From Bacteroidales bacterium (lineage in GTDB: Bacteria > Bacteroidota > Bacteroidia > Bacteroidales > UBA932): 64,000 nucleotides of DNA. The stretch is from positions 1-64,000 of the forward strand of contig JAEESO010000004.1 in NCBI GenBank assembly GCA_016286385.1, in the 5' to 3' direction. The translations under genes and the position numbers were made by a program. Below the pieces are notes generated by a model. That model saw only the letters and a program-made list of their open reading frames with translations. It was not told the origin of the DNA and ran no database searches. Shown one piece after another: positions 7,909-15,940 of this stretch; the first letter of the stretch is position 1; the number at the start of each line of letters is the position of its first letter.

Positions 7909-8817
7909 TTACCTGTAGGCCGACGGCGACATCCCTGTGTGTGACAGGAAAAACTTGTAGAAGAGGCTCTGGCTGTTGAAGTTAAGGGCCGCTGCTATTT
8001 CCTTGACAGACATTCCGGAATACCTCAGGAGACTCTTCGCCTCCAGCACCACAAAACCGTCTATCCACTCCGGCGCAGAGCGCCCGGATACCTTTTTTAT
8101 AACCTTTGACAGGTATTTTGGAGAGAGGTTGAGCCTGTCGGCATAATAGCCTACACCCCTTTCCTTTACATGGTGCTTTGAAACCAGGGAGATGAAGGAT
8201 TCGTAGATGGCGTCTTGCCTGGTGTCACTTCCTCCGCTTCCGTCCCTTATCTCAAATGCCGCGGAAACAATGTGGGTGTAAGATGAAAGGAGCGGGACAA
8301 GGATGTCTTCCTTGTGCTTCCTTCCGGATCTGAGGATATCCCTTGCCAGCTTGAAATATATCTCTGAAATGGAGCAGTCTTCGTCGGAAAGCACAATGGA
8401 AGGGTTTCTGAGCACAGAAGAACTCTTGTGGGAAAAGTTGTCCATGGTCAGTTGAAGTTTCCCCAGTATTTCCCCGGAGATAATAAGGAAATATAGCTTT
8501 GTCCCTGCCACCTTGCCCTTGTCATAGTCCGATATGTGGATTATGCTTCCGGGATAAGTGACAAGCACGGATTTATCGTGAAGCTCGTACCCCGTGAGGT
8601 TGAGCTCCAGGCGTACGTGGCCGCTTCTCAGGAAAAAGAAAGCGTAGCCGTCCAGCCTCACCGGCGACTTCAGGGCATCCAGGATGTCCTGCTCCTTTTC
8701 AAGGCGTTCCCCGCACGCCTCTCCAAGCACTATGTCTGTTCCAAGCGAAAATTCTTTTACCGCTCCTGTCAGCGCCAGCACGCGGGAAATATTAATGTCC
8801 AGTACTTTCCTATTCAT
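7909..8817 (-). CDS. AraC-family transcriptional regulator
   Basis: 302 residues. The N-terminal ~190 residues are a cupin-like sensing domain without a recognisable ligand signature. The C-terminal ~100 residues carry the two HTHs of AraC/XylS proteins: HVKERGVGYYADRLNLSPKY for the first, and SVKEIAAALNFNSQSLFYKF followed by GMSPSAYR for the second. It is divergent from the four-gene exporter operon that starts 105 nt away, and is probably its regulator, responding to an exported compound. The effector is not deducible. Confidence 0.9.
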   Translation of the reverse strand: MNRKVLDINISRVLALTGAVKEFSLGTDIVLGEACGERLEKEQDILDALKSPVRLDGYAFFFLRSGHVRLELNLTGYELHDKSVLVTYPGSIIHISDYDKGKVAGTKLYFLIISGEILGKLQLTMDNFSHKSSSVLRNPSIVLSDEDCSISEIYFKLARDILRSGRKHKEDILVPLLSSYTHIVSAAFEIRDGSGGSDTRQDAIYESFISLVSKHHVKERGVGYYADRLNLSPKYLSKVIKKVSGRSAPEWIDGFVVLEAKSLLRYSGMSVKEIAAALNFNSQSLFYKFFLSHTGMSPSAYR

Positions 8818-8922
8818 GGCGTAAAATTAGGAAAATTCTACCAAAATGCCAATTAAGGTTCCTTTTTGGTGCCTGACATCCCCATTTTAGGCAACTTTTT
8901 TGCATTATAACGTGCCGAAAAA

Positions 8923-10419
8923 ATGAATGGTAAAATGAAAAGGTTTTCATTATTTGTAGGACTCATGCTCCTCATGACCCAGGTCTCCCTGGCACAGCGT
9001 GTCCTCACCCTTGAGGACTGCCGCCGGATGGCAGTGGAGACAAGCCGCCAGCTGGACATGGACAAGGCCGCCGTGGAAATGGCCGGTTATGACAGGAAAA
9101 CAGCAGTCGCGAACTTCTTCCCTAAGGTTACGGCCGTGGGCGGATACATGTATAACAACAGGGACATTGCACTTGTGAGCGACGACCAGTCGGAGCGGAT
9201 ACGTACCATGGGCTCCACCATAGATGAAAAAATCTGGGACAGGGCCGAACTCGACGCATCTGAGCGCGGCAAGGCTATCCTGGAGGCGCTCAGGACCTCC
9301 GGCGCCATGCCCGACATCGCCACTCCGGTGAATGCGATAGGCGAAGAGATAGACGCCGCCCTTCACCCGGACCTCCACAACCTCTTTGGAGGTGCCGTCA
9401 TTGTTGAGCAGCCCGTTTTTGCCGGCGGCAAGATTGTGAACAGCACAATCATGGCATCAAAGGCCGAAAAACTCGCCGAAAGCCGTTACGAGACCAGCCT
9501 CCAGGGGATTGTCACCGATGTGGAGAAGGCCTATTGGCAGATTGTCTCCATCTCCGACAAAGAAAAACTTGCCCGTAGCTACTCCGAACTCCTTCATAAA
9601 ATGGAGAAGGATGTCATTCGCTCTGAGCAAGCCGGCGTGAGCACAATGTCGGATGTCCTTCAGGTAAAGGTGAAGGTTAATGAGGCCGATCTTCTCCTCA
9701 GCAAGGCTTCAAGCGGCCTTGGGCTTGCAAAGATGCTCCTTTGCCAGAAAATCGGCCTTTCTCTTGACACCGAAATCGTGCTTGCCGATGAAACCGCGGA
9801 CGGCGTCCCGGCTCCGGGTTTTCTCTCCGGGAAAAGCATTGAAGATGTCTACGACTCCCGCCCGGAGATAAGGAGCCTTACCCTTGCTGCCGACATTTAT
9901 GACAGGAAGGTTAAGATAGCGGCCGCCGACATGATGCCCGTGGTGGCTCTTGTGGGCGCATGCAGCATAACAAACCCCAACTGCTTCAACGGCTTCCAGA
10001 ATAATTTCCAGGGATGTGCGCTGTCGGCCGGAGTAATGGTGAAAATTCCCATCTGCCATGGCGGAGAAGGCATCTGGAAGGTGAAAAAAGCCAAGGCCGA
10101 AGCCCGGCAGTACCGTGACCGCCTCTCCGAGACCAAGGAACTCATCGCCCTGCAGGTGGCCCGTCAGAGGGTCATCGTTCAGGAAGCGAAGGAAAAACTC
10201 ACTATGACGGAGAGCGCCGTCGAGGTGGCCGAAGAAAACCTTAGGCGGGCCAACATAGGCTTCGAGGCCGGTGTGGTGACAACCTCCACCGTGCTTGGAG
10301 CGCATACCGCGTGGCTCAGCGCCCACAGCGACTGGATAGATGCCGGAGCGGAACTCCAGTCGGCGGTGTCGGAGCTGAGGAGCGTGGAAGGATACGACAA
10401 TTTGGAAAAACTTCTTTAG
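8923..10419 (+). CDS. TolC-family outer membrane efflux protein
   Basis: 498 residues with a signal peptide (FSLFVGLMLLMTQVSLAQ). It has the two-fold repeat of TolC proteins: long helical stretches (YETSLQGIVTDVEKAYWQIV and ANIGFEAGVVTTSTVLGAH) and the conserved VLTLEDCRRMAVETSRQLDM opening. An insertion of about 80 residues after YMYNNRDIALVSDD is longer than in minimal TolC proteins. It should form the outer-membrane and periplasmic tunnel for the following HlyD-like adaptor and ABC-2 permeases. The next gene starts 1 nt after its stop. Confidence 0.93.
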   Translation: MNGKMKRFSLFVGLMLLMTQVSLAQRVLTLEDCRRMAVETSRQLDMDKAAVEMAGYDRKTAVANFFPKVTAVGGYMYNNRDIALVSDDQSERIRTMGSTIDEKIWDRAELDASERGKAILEALRTSGAMPDIATPVNAIGEEIDAALHPDLHNLFGGAVIVEQPVFAGGKIVNSTIMASKAEKLAESRYETSLQGIVTDVEKAYWQIVSISDKEKLARSYSELLHKMEKDVIRSEQAGVSTMSDVLQVKVKVNEADLLLSKASSGLGLAKMLLCQKIGLSLDTEIVLADETADGVPAPGFLSGKSIEDVYDSRPEIRSLTLAADIYDRKVKIAAADMMPVVALVGACSITNPNCFNGFQNNFQGCALSAGVMVKIPICHGGEGIWKVKKAKAEARQYRDRLSETKELIALQVARQRVIVQEAKEKLTMTESAVEVAEENLRRANIGFEAGVVTTSTVLGAHTAWLSAHSDWIDAGAELQSAVSELRSVEGYDNLEKLL

Positions 10420-10420
10420 A

Positions 10421-11422
10421 ATGAAACAAGAAAAAAGCAATTACAATATCCTCATCGGCATAACTGCCCTTGTGGTGATAGTTCTCACAGTTTCAGTGGT
10501 GGGATATGTGGTCTCCAAGCCCAAGCCCTACGTAATCCAGGGTGAGGCCGAGGCTACGGAATATCGCGTGTCCGGAAAGGTCCCGGGCCGAATAGAGGAA
10601 TTCCGCGCCGAGGAAGGCTCTACGGTGCAGAAAGGCGACACCCTTGTCGTTATAGATTCCCCTGAAATACGCTCCAAGATAGCCGAGGCAGCTGCGGCGA
10701 AGGCCGCCGCTACCGCCCAGAAGGACAAGGCGTACAACGGAGCCCGCAGCGAGCAGATCACCGGAGCCTATGAAATGTACCAGAAGGCCAAGGTCGGGGA
10801 GCAGGTGATGCGGAAATCCTACGAGAGGATAAAGAGCCTCCACGACGAAAAGGTTGTCTCTGACCAGAAATACGACGAGGTCCTGGCCCAGTACCAGGCT
10901 GCAAAGGCAACTACGCGTGCTGCCAGAAGCCAGTGGGAAATGGCCGTAAAGGGAGCCCGCCAGGAGGATAAGGATGCTGCCGTGGCACTTGTGGAAAGGG
11001 CGAACGCCGCCGTGGAACTTGTGAATTCGTATCTGGACGAAATTCGCCTTACATCCCCATGTGACGGGGTTGTGGCAAGCATTTATCCCAAAGTTGGCGA
11101 ACTTGTGGGACAGGGTTCTCCTATTATGACCATAGAGGATCTCTCGGACATGTGGTTTACATTCAATATCCGCGAAGACCGCCTTCACGGCATGCAGAGC
11201 GGAGACCGCATAGACCTTACTATCCCGGCACTTGACGACAGGCGGATATCGGCCACGGTCTATTATATTTCGGCCAGGGAGTCTTATGCTACCTGGAAGG
11301 CTACACGCGAAACCGGCGAGTTTGATACGCGTACTTTTGAAGTCCGGGCCCGTCCGGATTATCAGATACCGGGGCTCCGTCCGGGGATGAGCGCCATAAT
11401 GACAGTTGAATCTGGAAAATGA
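10421..11422 (+). CDS. HlyD-family periplasmic adaptor (membrane fusion protein)
   Basis: 333 residues. One N-terminal membrane anchor (IGITALVVIVLTVSVVGYVV) is followed by a split biotinyl-lipoyl domain (KVPGRIEEFRAEEGSTVQKG and later SPCDGVVASIYPKVGELVGQ) around a coiled-coil hairpin at about residues 85-195. A beta-barrel part (MWFTFNIREDRLHGMQSGD) comes next. This is the layout of EmrA/HlyD/YbhG adaptors that bridge an inner-membrane transporter to TolC. Its stop overlaps the next gene by 4 nt (ATGA), so it is coupled to the permeases. Confidence 0.93.
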   Translation: MKQEKSNYNILIGITALVVIVLTVSVVGYVVSKPKPYVIQGEAEATEYRVSGKVPGRIEEFRAEEGSTVQKGDTLVVIDSPEIRSKIAEAAAAKAAATAQKDKAYNGARSEQITGAYEMYQKAKVGEQVMRKSYERIKSLHDEKVVSDQKYDEVLAQYQAAKATTRAARSQWEMAVKGARQEDKDAAVALVERANAAVELVNSYLDEIRLTSPCDGVVASIYPKVGELVGQGSPIMTIEDLSDMWFTFNIREDRLHGMQSGDRIDLTIPALDDRRISATVYYISARESYATWKATRETGEFDTRTFEVRARPDYQIPGLRPGMSAIMTVESGK

Positions 11423-12582
11423 CAGGAAAGTTTGTCAAAGTGCTCCGACGGGAGTTTCTCATTATCCTTAAACGGCCGGTGTATATCCTATCGTCCGTCG
11501 GGGTGCTAATTGTGAATGCGGCGTTCTACACGACGTTCATGAAGGACGGCCTCCCGCATGATCTTCCCATAGGGGTGGTGGACCTTGACAACAGCTCTAC
11601 TTCCCGGATGTTTGCAAGGGAGCTTGACGCCACCCAGCTTGGAAAGACCGTGTGGTATGATGACCTCCATCTTGCCAGGGAACACATGGAAACGGGAAAA
11701 ATAACCTCGTACATCGTTATCCCCGAGGGGTTCAATTCCGATGTCCAGTCTTTCCGGCAACCCCATATCGGCTACTATGTGAACTCCCTTTATTTTGTTG
11801 GAGGGGCCCTGGCATACAAGGATATCCTTACCATGGTAAACCTCACAAACGGGGCGGTCCAAAGGGAGGTGATGCGCCTTAAAGGAATGAACGAGCGGGA
11901 GATAATGGGCAAAATCCAGCCGATAGTGCTGGACCAACACCAGATAGGGAATCCGGCCGTGAATTACGGCGTTTACCTTAACGGTGTGCTTCTTCCCGGT
12001 ATCCTTGAGATGATAGTCATCCTGATTACGATATATGCCGTGGGGTCAGAGCTTAAGTATGGAACATCTAAGCATCTCCTTAAAACGGCAGGCGACTCGA
12101 TGGTGACGGCGCTGGTGGGAAAACTGGTGCCATACAACATCATTTTTACGGTGCTTGGAATAACCCTGGAGATGCTGCTTTTCCAGTGGCTGAAATATCC
12201 GGTAAAGGGAAGTATCTTCTGGATGTTCCTGGATATCCTTCTCCTTGTAAGCGCATCGGAGGCCATGGGGCTTTTCATAGTGGAACTGTTCCCGGTCCTG
12301 AGGCTTGCCATAAGTGTGGGCGCCATTATCAGTGTGCTGGGATTCTCGCTGGCAGGGTTCTCTCTCCCCGTTGAGGCGATGCCCCCGTATGTTCAGGGCT
12401 TCAGTGCCATTTTCCCGCTAAGGCACTATTACCTTTTCCATGTCCAGGAGACAATCTGGGGCAGCGGATTCGCCGGTTGGTGGAAGGAGGCGGTGCATCT
12501 TCTGCTTTTCCTGTTCCTGCCTTTCACGCTTATAGGGAGGCTGGGCCACGCATATAAATATCAGGATTATGAAAGGAATTAG
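11419..12582 (+). CDS. ABC-2 type permease (YhhJ/YbhR-like), first of two
   Basis: 387 residues. One N-terminal TM helix (VYILSSVGVLIVNAAFYTTF) is followed by a large extracytoplasmic domain with the LPIGVVDLDNSS and ITSYIVIPEGFNSDVQ strands. About five further TM helices lie between residues 195 and 375, with the ABC-2 signature region around LAISVGAIISVLGFSLAGFS. This is the ABC2_membrane_3 family found with HlyD and TolC partners. It overlaps the next gene by 14 nt. No ATP-binding-cassette gene lies in the operon. Confidence 0.9.
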   Translation: MTGKFVKVLRREFLIILKRPVYILSSVGVLIVNAAFYTTFMKDGLPHDLPIGVVDLDNSSTSRMFARELDATQLGKTVWYDDLHLAREHMETGKITSYIVIPEGFNSDVQSFRQPHIGYYVNSLYFVGGALAYKDILTMVNLTNGAVQREVMRLKGMNEREIMGKIQPIVLDQHQIGNPAVNYGVYLNGVLLPGILEMIVILITIYAVGSELKYGTSKHLLKTAGDSMVTALVGKLVPYNIIFTVLGITLEMLLFQWLKYPVKGSIFWMFLDILLLVSASEAMGLFIVELFPVLRLAISVGAIISVLGFSLAGFSLPVEAMPPYVQGFSAIFPLRHYYLFHVQETIWGSGFAGWWKEAVHLLLFLFLPFTLIGRLGHAYKYQDYERN

Positions 12583-13849
12583 TTACCTTGGTACCTGGGT
12601 AAGGAACTGGTACAGCATATTTGTGAACGAACTCCGGCTCATCTTCTCGGATTCCGGCGTAATGGTCATTTTCTTTGTGGGCGGCCTGCTCTATCCTGTC
12701 CTCTACAACCTTATCTACATGAACGGTACCGTTGACGAAATGGACGTTGCCGTAGTGGACAATTCGGGCGGGGCCTACAGCCGCCGGTTTATCCGGAAAG
12801 TGGATGCCACAAGGGAGTGTAACATCCTCATCTACTGCGCATCCATGGAAGAGGCCAAGGCCCTGATGCAAAAGGGGACTGTCCACGGGATAATCTATGT
12901 TCCAGAGGATTTCGACAGCCGTCTGGTACGCGGGGAGCAGGGCGTCATATCCACTTATGCCGACATGTCCAGTTTCCTCTACTACAAATGCCTCACCATG
13001 GGGACAAACCTCACGATGCTGGATGAAATGCACCAGATCCAGCTTGAAAGATACACTGCGTCCGGGATGGATGCGCAGGCGGCCTGGCAGGCCGTTCAGC
13101 CGGTGCTATCTGACGAAAGCCTGCCGTACAACAAGCCTTTCTCCTATACAATCTTCTTCATTTCGGCCGCACTCCTTCTTGTGATTCAGCAGACAATGTT
13201 CTACGGGGAGTCGCTCCTTGCCGGAACGCTCAGGGAACAGAATCGCAGTTTTGCCTCAATGCCGGGGAAACTGCAGGGGCTGGGTATAGGCCGTGTGCTT
13301 CTTGGAAGGGGCGCGGCATACTTTTCCATATACATGGTTACGGGGACGCTCATCGCGCTTCTAATTCCATGGCTGTTCCGACTTCCTCAACGCGGAGAAT
13401 GGACGGACATAATGGTTCTCCTGTTGTTCTTTGTCATTGACTGCATTTTCTTCACCTTCACGTGGTCGTCACTTATCACAAGGAGGGAAACCGTGTTTGT
13501 GCTGTTTCTCAGCGTGTCTCCTATATGTCTTTTCCTCACGGGATTCTCATGGCCGCAGACATCCATACCTGAGTTCTGGAGGTATGTAAGCTATATTTTC
13601 CCCTCCACTTTCGGGTGCCGCGCCTTCATAAACCTCAATACGGCCGGAGGCTCCCTTGCCCTCATTGCTCCTGAAATAAGGGCCATGACAATCCAGACGG
13701 CCGTGTACTATGTCCTTTCAAGCGTTTCCGTGTTCATTGAAAACAAGGTAATTGAGAACAAGGAAAAAATTGACAGGCTCAAGGATAAGGCATTGGAACT
13801 CCGTGGAATAGACCCCGACGAAGCCCGTAAAGTCATAGCTGGAAAGTAA
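12569..13849 (+). CDS. ABC-2 type permease (YhhJ/YbhS-like), second of two
   Basis: 426 residues, paralogous in layout to the previous gene: an N-terminal TM helix (GVMVIFFVGGLLYPVLYNLI), an extracytoplasmic domain with MDVAVVDNSGG and GTVHGIIYVPEDFDSRL, then about six TM helices from residue 195. The C-terminus is cytoplasmic and charged (ENKEKIDRLKDKALELR). The two permeases probably form a heterodimer. Whether they use an ATPase encoded elsewhere or work without one cannot be told from here. It is last in the operon, and palindromic repeats begin 50 nt after the stop. Confidence 0.88.
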   Translation: MKGISYLGTWVRNWYSIFVNELRLIFSDSGVMVIFFVGGLLYPVLYNLIYMNGTVDEMDVAVVDNSGGAYSRRFIRKVDATRECNILIYCASMEEAKALMQKGTVHGIIYVPEDFDSRLVRGEQGVISTYADMSSFLYYKCLTMGTNLTMLDEMHQIQLERYTASGMDAQAAWQAVQPVLSDESLPYNKPFSYTIFFISAALLLVIQQTMFYGESLLAGTLREQNRSFASMPGKLQGLGIGRVLLGRGAAYFSIYMVTGTLIALLIPWLFRLPQRGEWTDIMVLLLFFVIDCIFFTFTWSSLITRRETVFVLFLSVSPICLFLTGFSWPQTSIPEFWRYVSYIFPSTFGCRAFINLNTAGGSLALIAPEIRAMTIQTAVYYVLSSVSVFIENKVIENKEKIDRLKDKALELRGIDPDEARKVIAGK

Positions 13850-13898
13850 AGGAAAGCGGTTTTCTTTAAGAAAAGTTTTGTTTTCTTTTGCGTTTCGA

Positions 13899-14000
13899 GG
13901 GTACTGAGCGTACACGTTTTGGGGCGTTTTTGTGTATGGCAAGTACCCGCTGGTACTGATCGTACACGTTTTGGGCTGTTTTTGTGTATGGCGAGTACCC
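13899..14000. repeat. Two tandem 50-bp palindromic repeats
   Basis: Copies at 13899-13948 and 13951-14000 differ at only a few positions. Each folds on itself: GGGTACT pairs with AGTACCC at the ends and CGTACAC with GTGTATG inside. The loop ACGTTTTGGGGCGTTTT matches the core of the 36-bp repeat family near the transposase gene (21.3-22.7 kb), though the stems differ. They lie between convergent genes and may also act as a terminator. Confidence 0.85.
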
Positions 14001-14008
14001 TGCTGGGA

Positions 14009-14476
14009 TTATTTTGCCAACCTGAAGATTCCATCCCTGTCCCATTCCCGGGCATAGCGGATGGCAAGGTCTTCCACGTATTTCCAGTACTGAGGGCCGT
14101 GGGCGTAAAGCTCTACGCCGCGGCGGATATCGGCCTGGATTTGGGACTCATATTCCTGCTTCAGGGCTACTGAAATGCTCTTTTCCCCGCAGGTGAAGGT
14201 GGCTTCGGCGCGGGGCGGGGCAGAGCTTTCCGCTACCTTTATGAGCCCGTGGCCAAGGGTGGAGCCGGTGCTGGCCTGAAGGCCGTCAAGGAGGCAGCTC
14301 ACTGGGGGAACGCTACCGGTGTATGCAACAATGCCGATATGCCCCGTGAGGCCATCGGCATTAAAAATATCTTTAACGTAAAGGCCCATCTTGACACCCA
14401 GCATTGAATATATGCCGATGTGCCCGTGGAACCTGTTGACAAGCTCTACAAGCTGCCTTTCCCTCTCATCTACCAC
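14009..14476 (-). CDS. FmdE-family (formylmethanofuran dehydrogenase subunit E-like) protein
   Basis: 155 residues. The N-terminal RFHGHIGIYSMLGVKMG is the FmdE signature (FHGH plus a Gly-rich turn) in the variant that lacks the Cys after HGH. The HGH histidines are likely metal ligands. Despite the family name, no methanogenesis-type enzyme is expected here. Its start overlaps the end of the adjacent ECF S-component gene by 7 nt, so the two are coupled and probably act on the same substrate. The order (membrane S component first, FmdE second) is what is read on the minus strand. Precise function unknown. Confidence 0.75.
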   Translation of the reverse strand: MVDERERQLVELVNRFHGHIGIYSMLGVKMGLYVKDIFNADGLTGHIGIVAYTGSVPPVSCLLDGLQASTGSTLGHGLIKVAESSAPPRAEATFTCGEKSISVALKQEYESQIQADIRRGVELYAHGPQYWKYVEDLAIRYAREWDRDGIFRLAK

Positions 14477-14979
14477 TTTTCAATGGCTTTGAGAAGGAAG
14501 TAGCCGCCTACGATCTGGATGGCTATTCCGGGCCAGCCGATGCGCACGTCCTGAAGGGCATAGAAGAAGTCTCCGGTCATGATGAACTCGAAGGTCATGC
14601 CGATGATCTGGTAGGAAAGCACTGCAAGGGCGACGGACCATATTGAGAAGCGCATTTTGCGGGCAATTACGGCTGCTGCAACGGCGAGGGTGATGCTCTT
14701 CACAAGTATTGCGGGCAGGGATGCCACGGGCGGCATTCCAAACAGGGCGCAGTTCACAAGAGGGGAGAGAACCGCAGTGAGAAGGCCCACTTTCCAGCCG
14801 CATTTATAAGCGCCGATAAGCGTGAAAAAGTAAATGGGAAGCAGCATAAGGCCGCCGTTAGGGATAAGATGGCAAAGTTGAGGAATGGCTATATTGCCGA
14901 TGATAAAAATCCCTGCAGCCAGGTATGTCCTTAGTGAAGCAAAGCCGTACTTACTGTGCTGTAATGCTATAGATGTCAT
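14470..14979 (-). CDS. ECF-type transporter S component-like membrane protein
   Basis: 169 residues with about five or six TM helices (TYLAAGIFIIGNIAIPQLCH, LLPIYFFTLIGAYKCGWKVG, a VGLLTAVLSPLVN segment and more). Size, helix spacing and the LLPIYF...GLLTAVLSPL run match substrate-binding S components of energy-coupling factor transporters. The EcfA and EcfT energising subunits are not in this window. The substrate is unknown. Coupling to an FmdE-like metal-binding protein hints at a metal or metal-containing cofactor, which is inference only. A TATTTTTG promoter box lies at 15008-15001 on this strand. Confidence 0.7.
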   Translation of the reverse strand: MTSIALQHSKYGFASLRTYLAAGIFIIGNIAIPQLCHLIPNGGLMLLPIYFFTLIGAYKCGWKVGLLTAVLSPLVNCALFGMPPVASLPAILVKSITLAVAAAVIARKMRFSIWSVALAVLSYQIIGMTFEFIMTGDFFYALQDVRIGWPGIAIQIVGGYFLLKAIEKW

Positions 14980-15020
14980 AGTTTCTGTGGTTTTCAGTGC
15001 AAAAATAGCAAATTATTGCT

Positions 15021-15028
15021 AACTTTGC
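15021..15028 (+). promoter_or_regulatory. Promoter -7 box of the acyltransferase-like/AMP-ligase operon
   Basis: TAACTTTG fits TAnnTTTG and lies 22 nt before the start at 15051. No strong -33 TTTG is visible. Confidence 0.5.
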
Positions 15029-15050
15029 AACTGACTAAAACCAACCTATT

Positions 15051-15935
15051 ATGACGCAGAGAAAAAAGCGTTGGGGAGACAGGTGGGACGCATATCGTCT
15101 CCGCGGCCTGGACCCCGTACACGTGATGATGCCTTATCTATTTGGCGAAAGAACTGCCAACGAGGCAGTTTTAGGAGAGACTTTTGACCTTACTGAGGTT
15201 GATAAGTACCTTGCAGAGAAAAACGCTCAGAACCCGGAATTCAAATACACCTGGTTCCATTTCATAACCGCAGCAGTTGCCAAGACCATCTATCTGAGGC
15301 CCAAGATGAATTATTTCATCGCAGGTGGGCATTACTATGAGCGTGACTCAATCCAGGTGGCTTTCAACATGAAGAGAAAGTTTGCCGATGAAGCGGAGGA
15401 AGCTATGGCAAAGTTCGTTCTCCGCGAAGACGGCGAATCCCCCCTGGAGCAGGTCCATACCTATGTTCATAAGATGGTTACCAAGGTTCGCGGAGAAAAC
15501 AAGGCCGTGGGCGTAGATGATCTTCTTAAGATTATAAGCCACCTGCCGCGTTTTGCCTGGCGCATAATGGCCTGGAGCCTCAGGAAGATGGAATATTACG
15601 GAATCTACCCCAAGGCCCTGGCCGATGACGATCCCACTTATTCCAGCGCATACCTCACCAACCTCGGATCCATAAAGATGAATGCCGATTACCACCATCT
15701 TTTCAACTGCGGTACGGTGTCCTTCTTTGTGACCATCGGCGAGGTAAATAAGATTCCCTATTACCTTGAAGACGGTACCTATGAGCTCAGGAACTCCATA
15801 AAGCTTGGTCTTACAATTGATGAGCGCATCGCGGACGGCTATTATTTTGCAAAGACTCTGCGTCTTATCCGCAAGATCTTCCAGAATCCGGAGCTCCTTG
15901 ACCTTCCGGCAGCAACTCCTATTGAAATAGATTAA
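15051..15935 (+). CDS. 2-oxoacid dehydrogenase E2-like acyltransferase domain protein lacking the catalytic His
   Basis: 294 residues, corresponding only to the C-terminal catalytic (chloramphenicol-acetyltransferase-like) domain of E2 enzymes. There is no lipoyl or E1/E3-binding domain. Recognisable parts are YTWFHFITAAVAKTIYLRPK, SSAYLTNLGSIKMNADYHH and VSFFVTIGEVNK. In true E2 enzymes the motif near the end is DHRxxDG with the catalytic His. Here it reads TIDERIADGYYFAK, with Glu in place of His, so the normal acyl transfer chemistry is probably lost or altered. It is 5 nt upstream of an acyl-AMP ligase, suggesting the two act together on an acyl substrate. Confidence 0.75.
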   Translation: MTQRKKRWGDRWDAYRLRGLDPVHVMMPYLFGERTANEAVLGETFDLTEVDKYLAEKNAQNPEFKYTWFHFITAAVAKTIYLRPKMNYFIAGGHYYERDSIQVAFNMKRKFADEAEEAMAKFVLREDGESPLEQVHTYVHKMVTKVRGENKAVGVDDLLKIISHLPRFAWRIMAWSLRKMEYYGIYPKALADDDPTYSSAYLTNLGSIKMNADYHHLFNCGTVSFFVTIGEVNKIPYYLEDGTYELRNSIKLGLTIDERIADGYYFAKTLRLIRKIFQNPELLDLPAATPIEID

Positions 15936-15940
15936 CCCCT

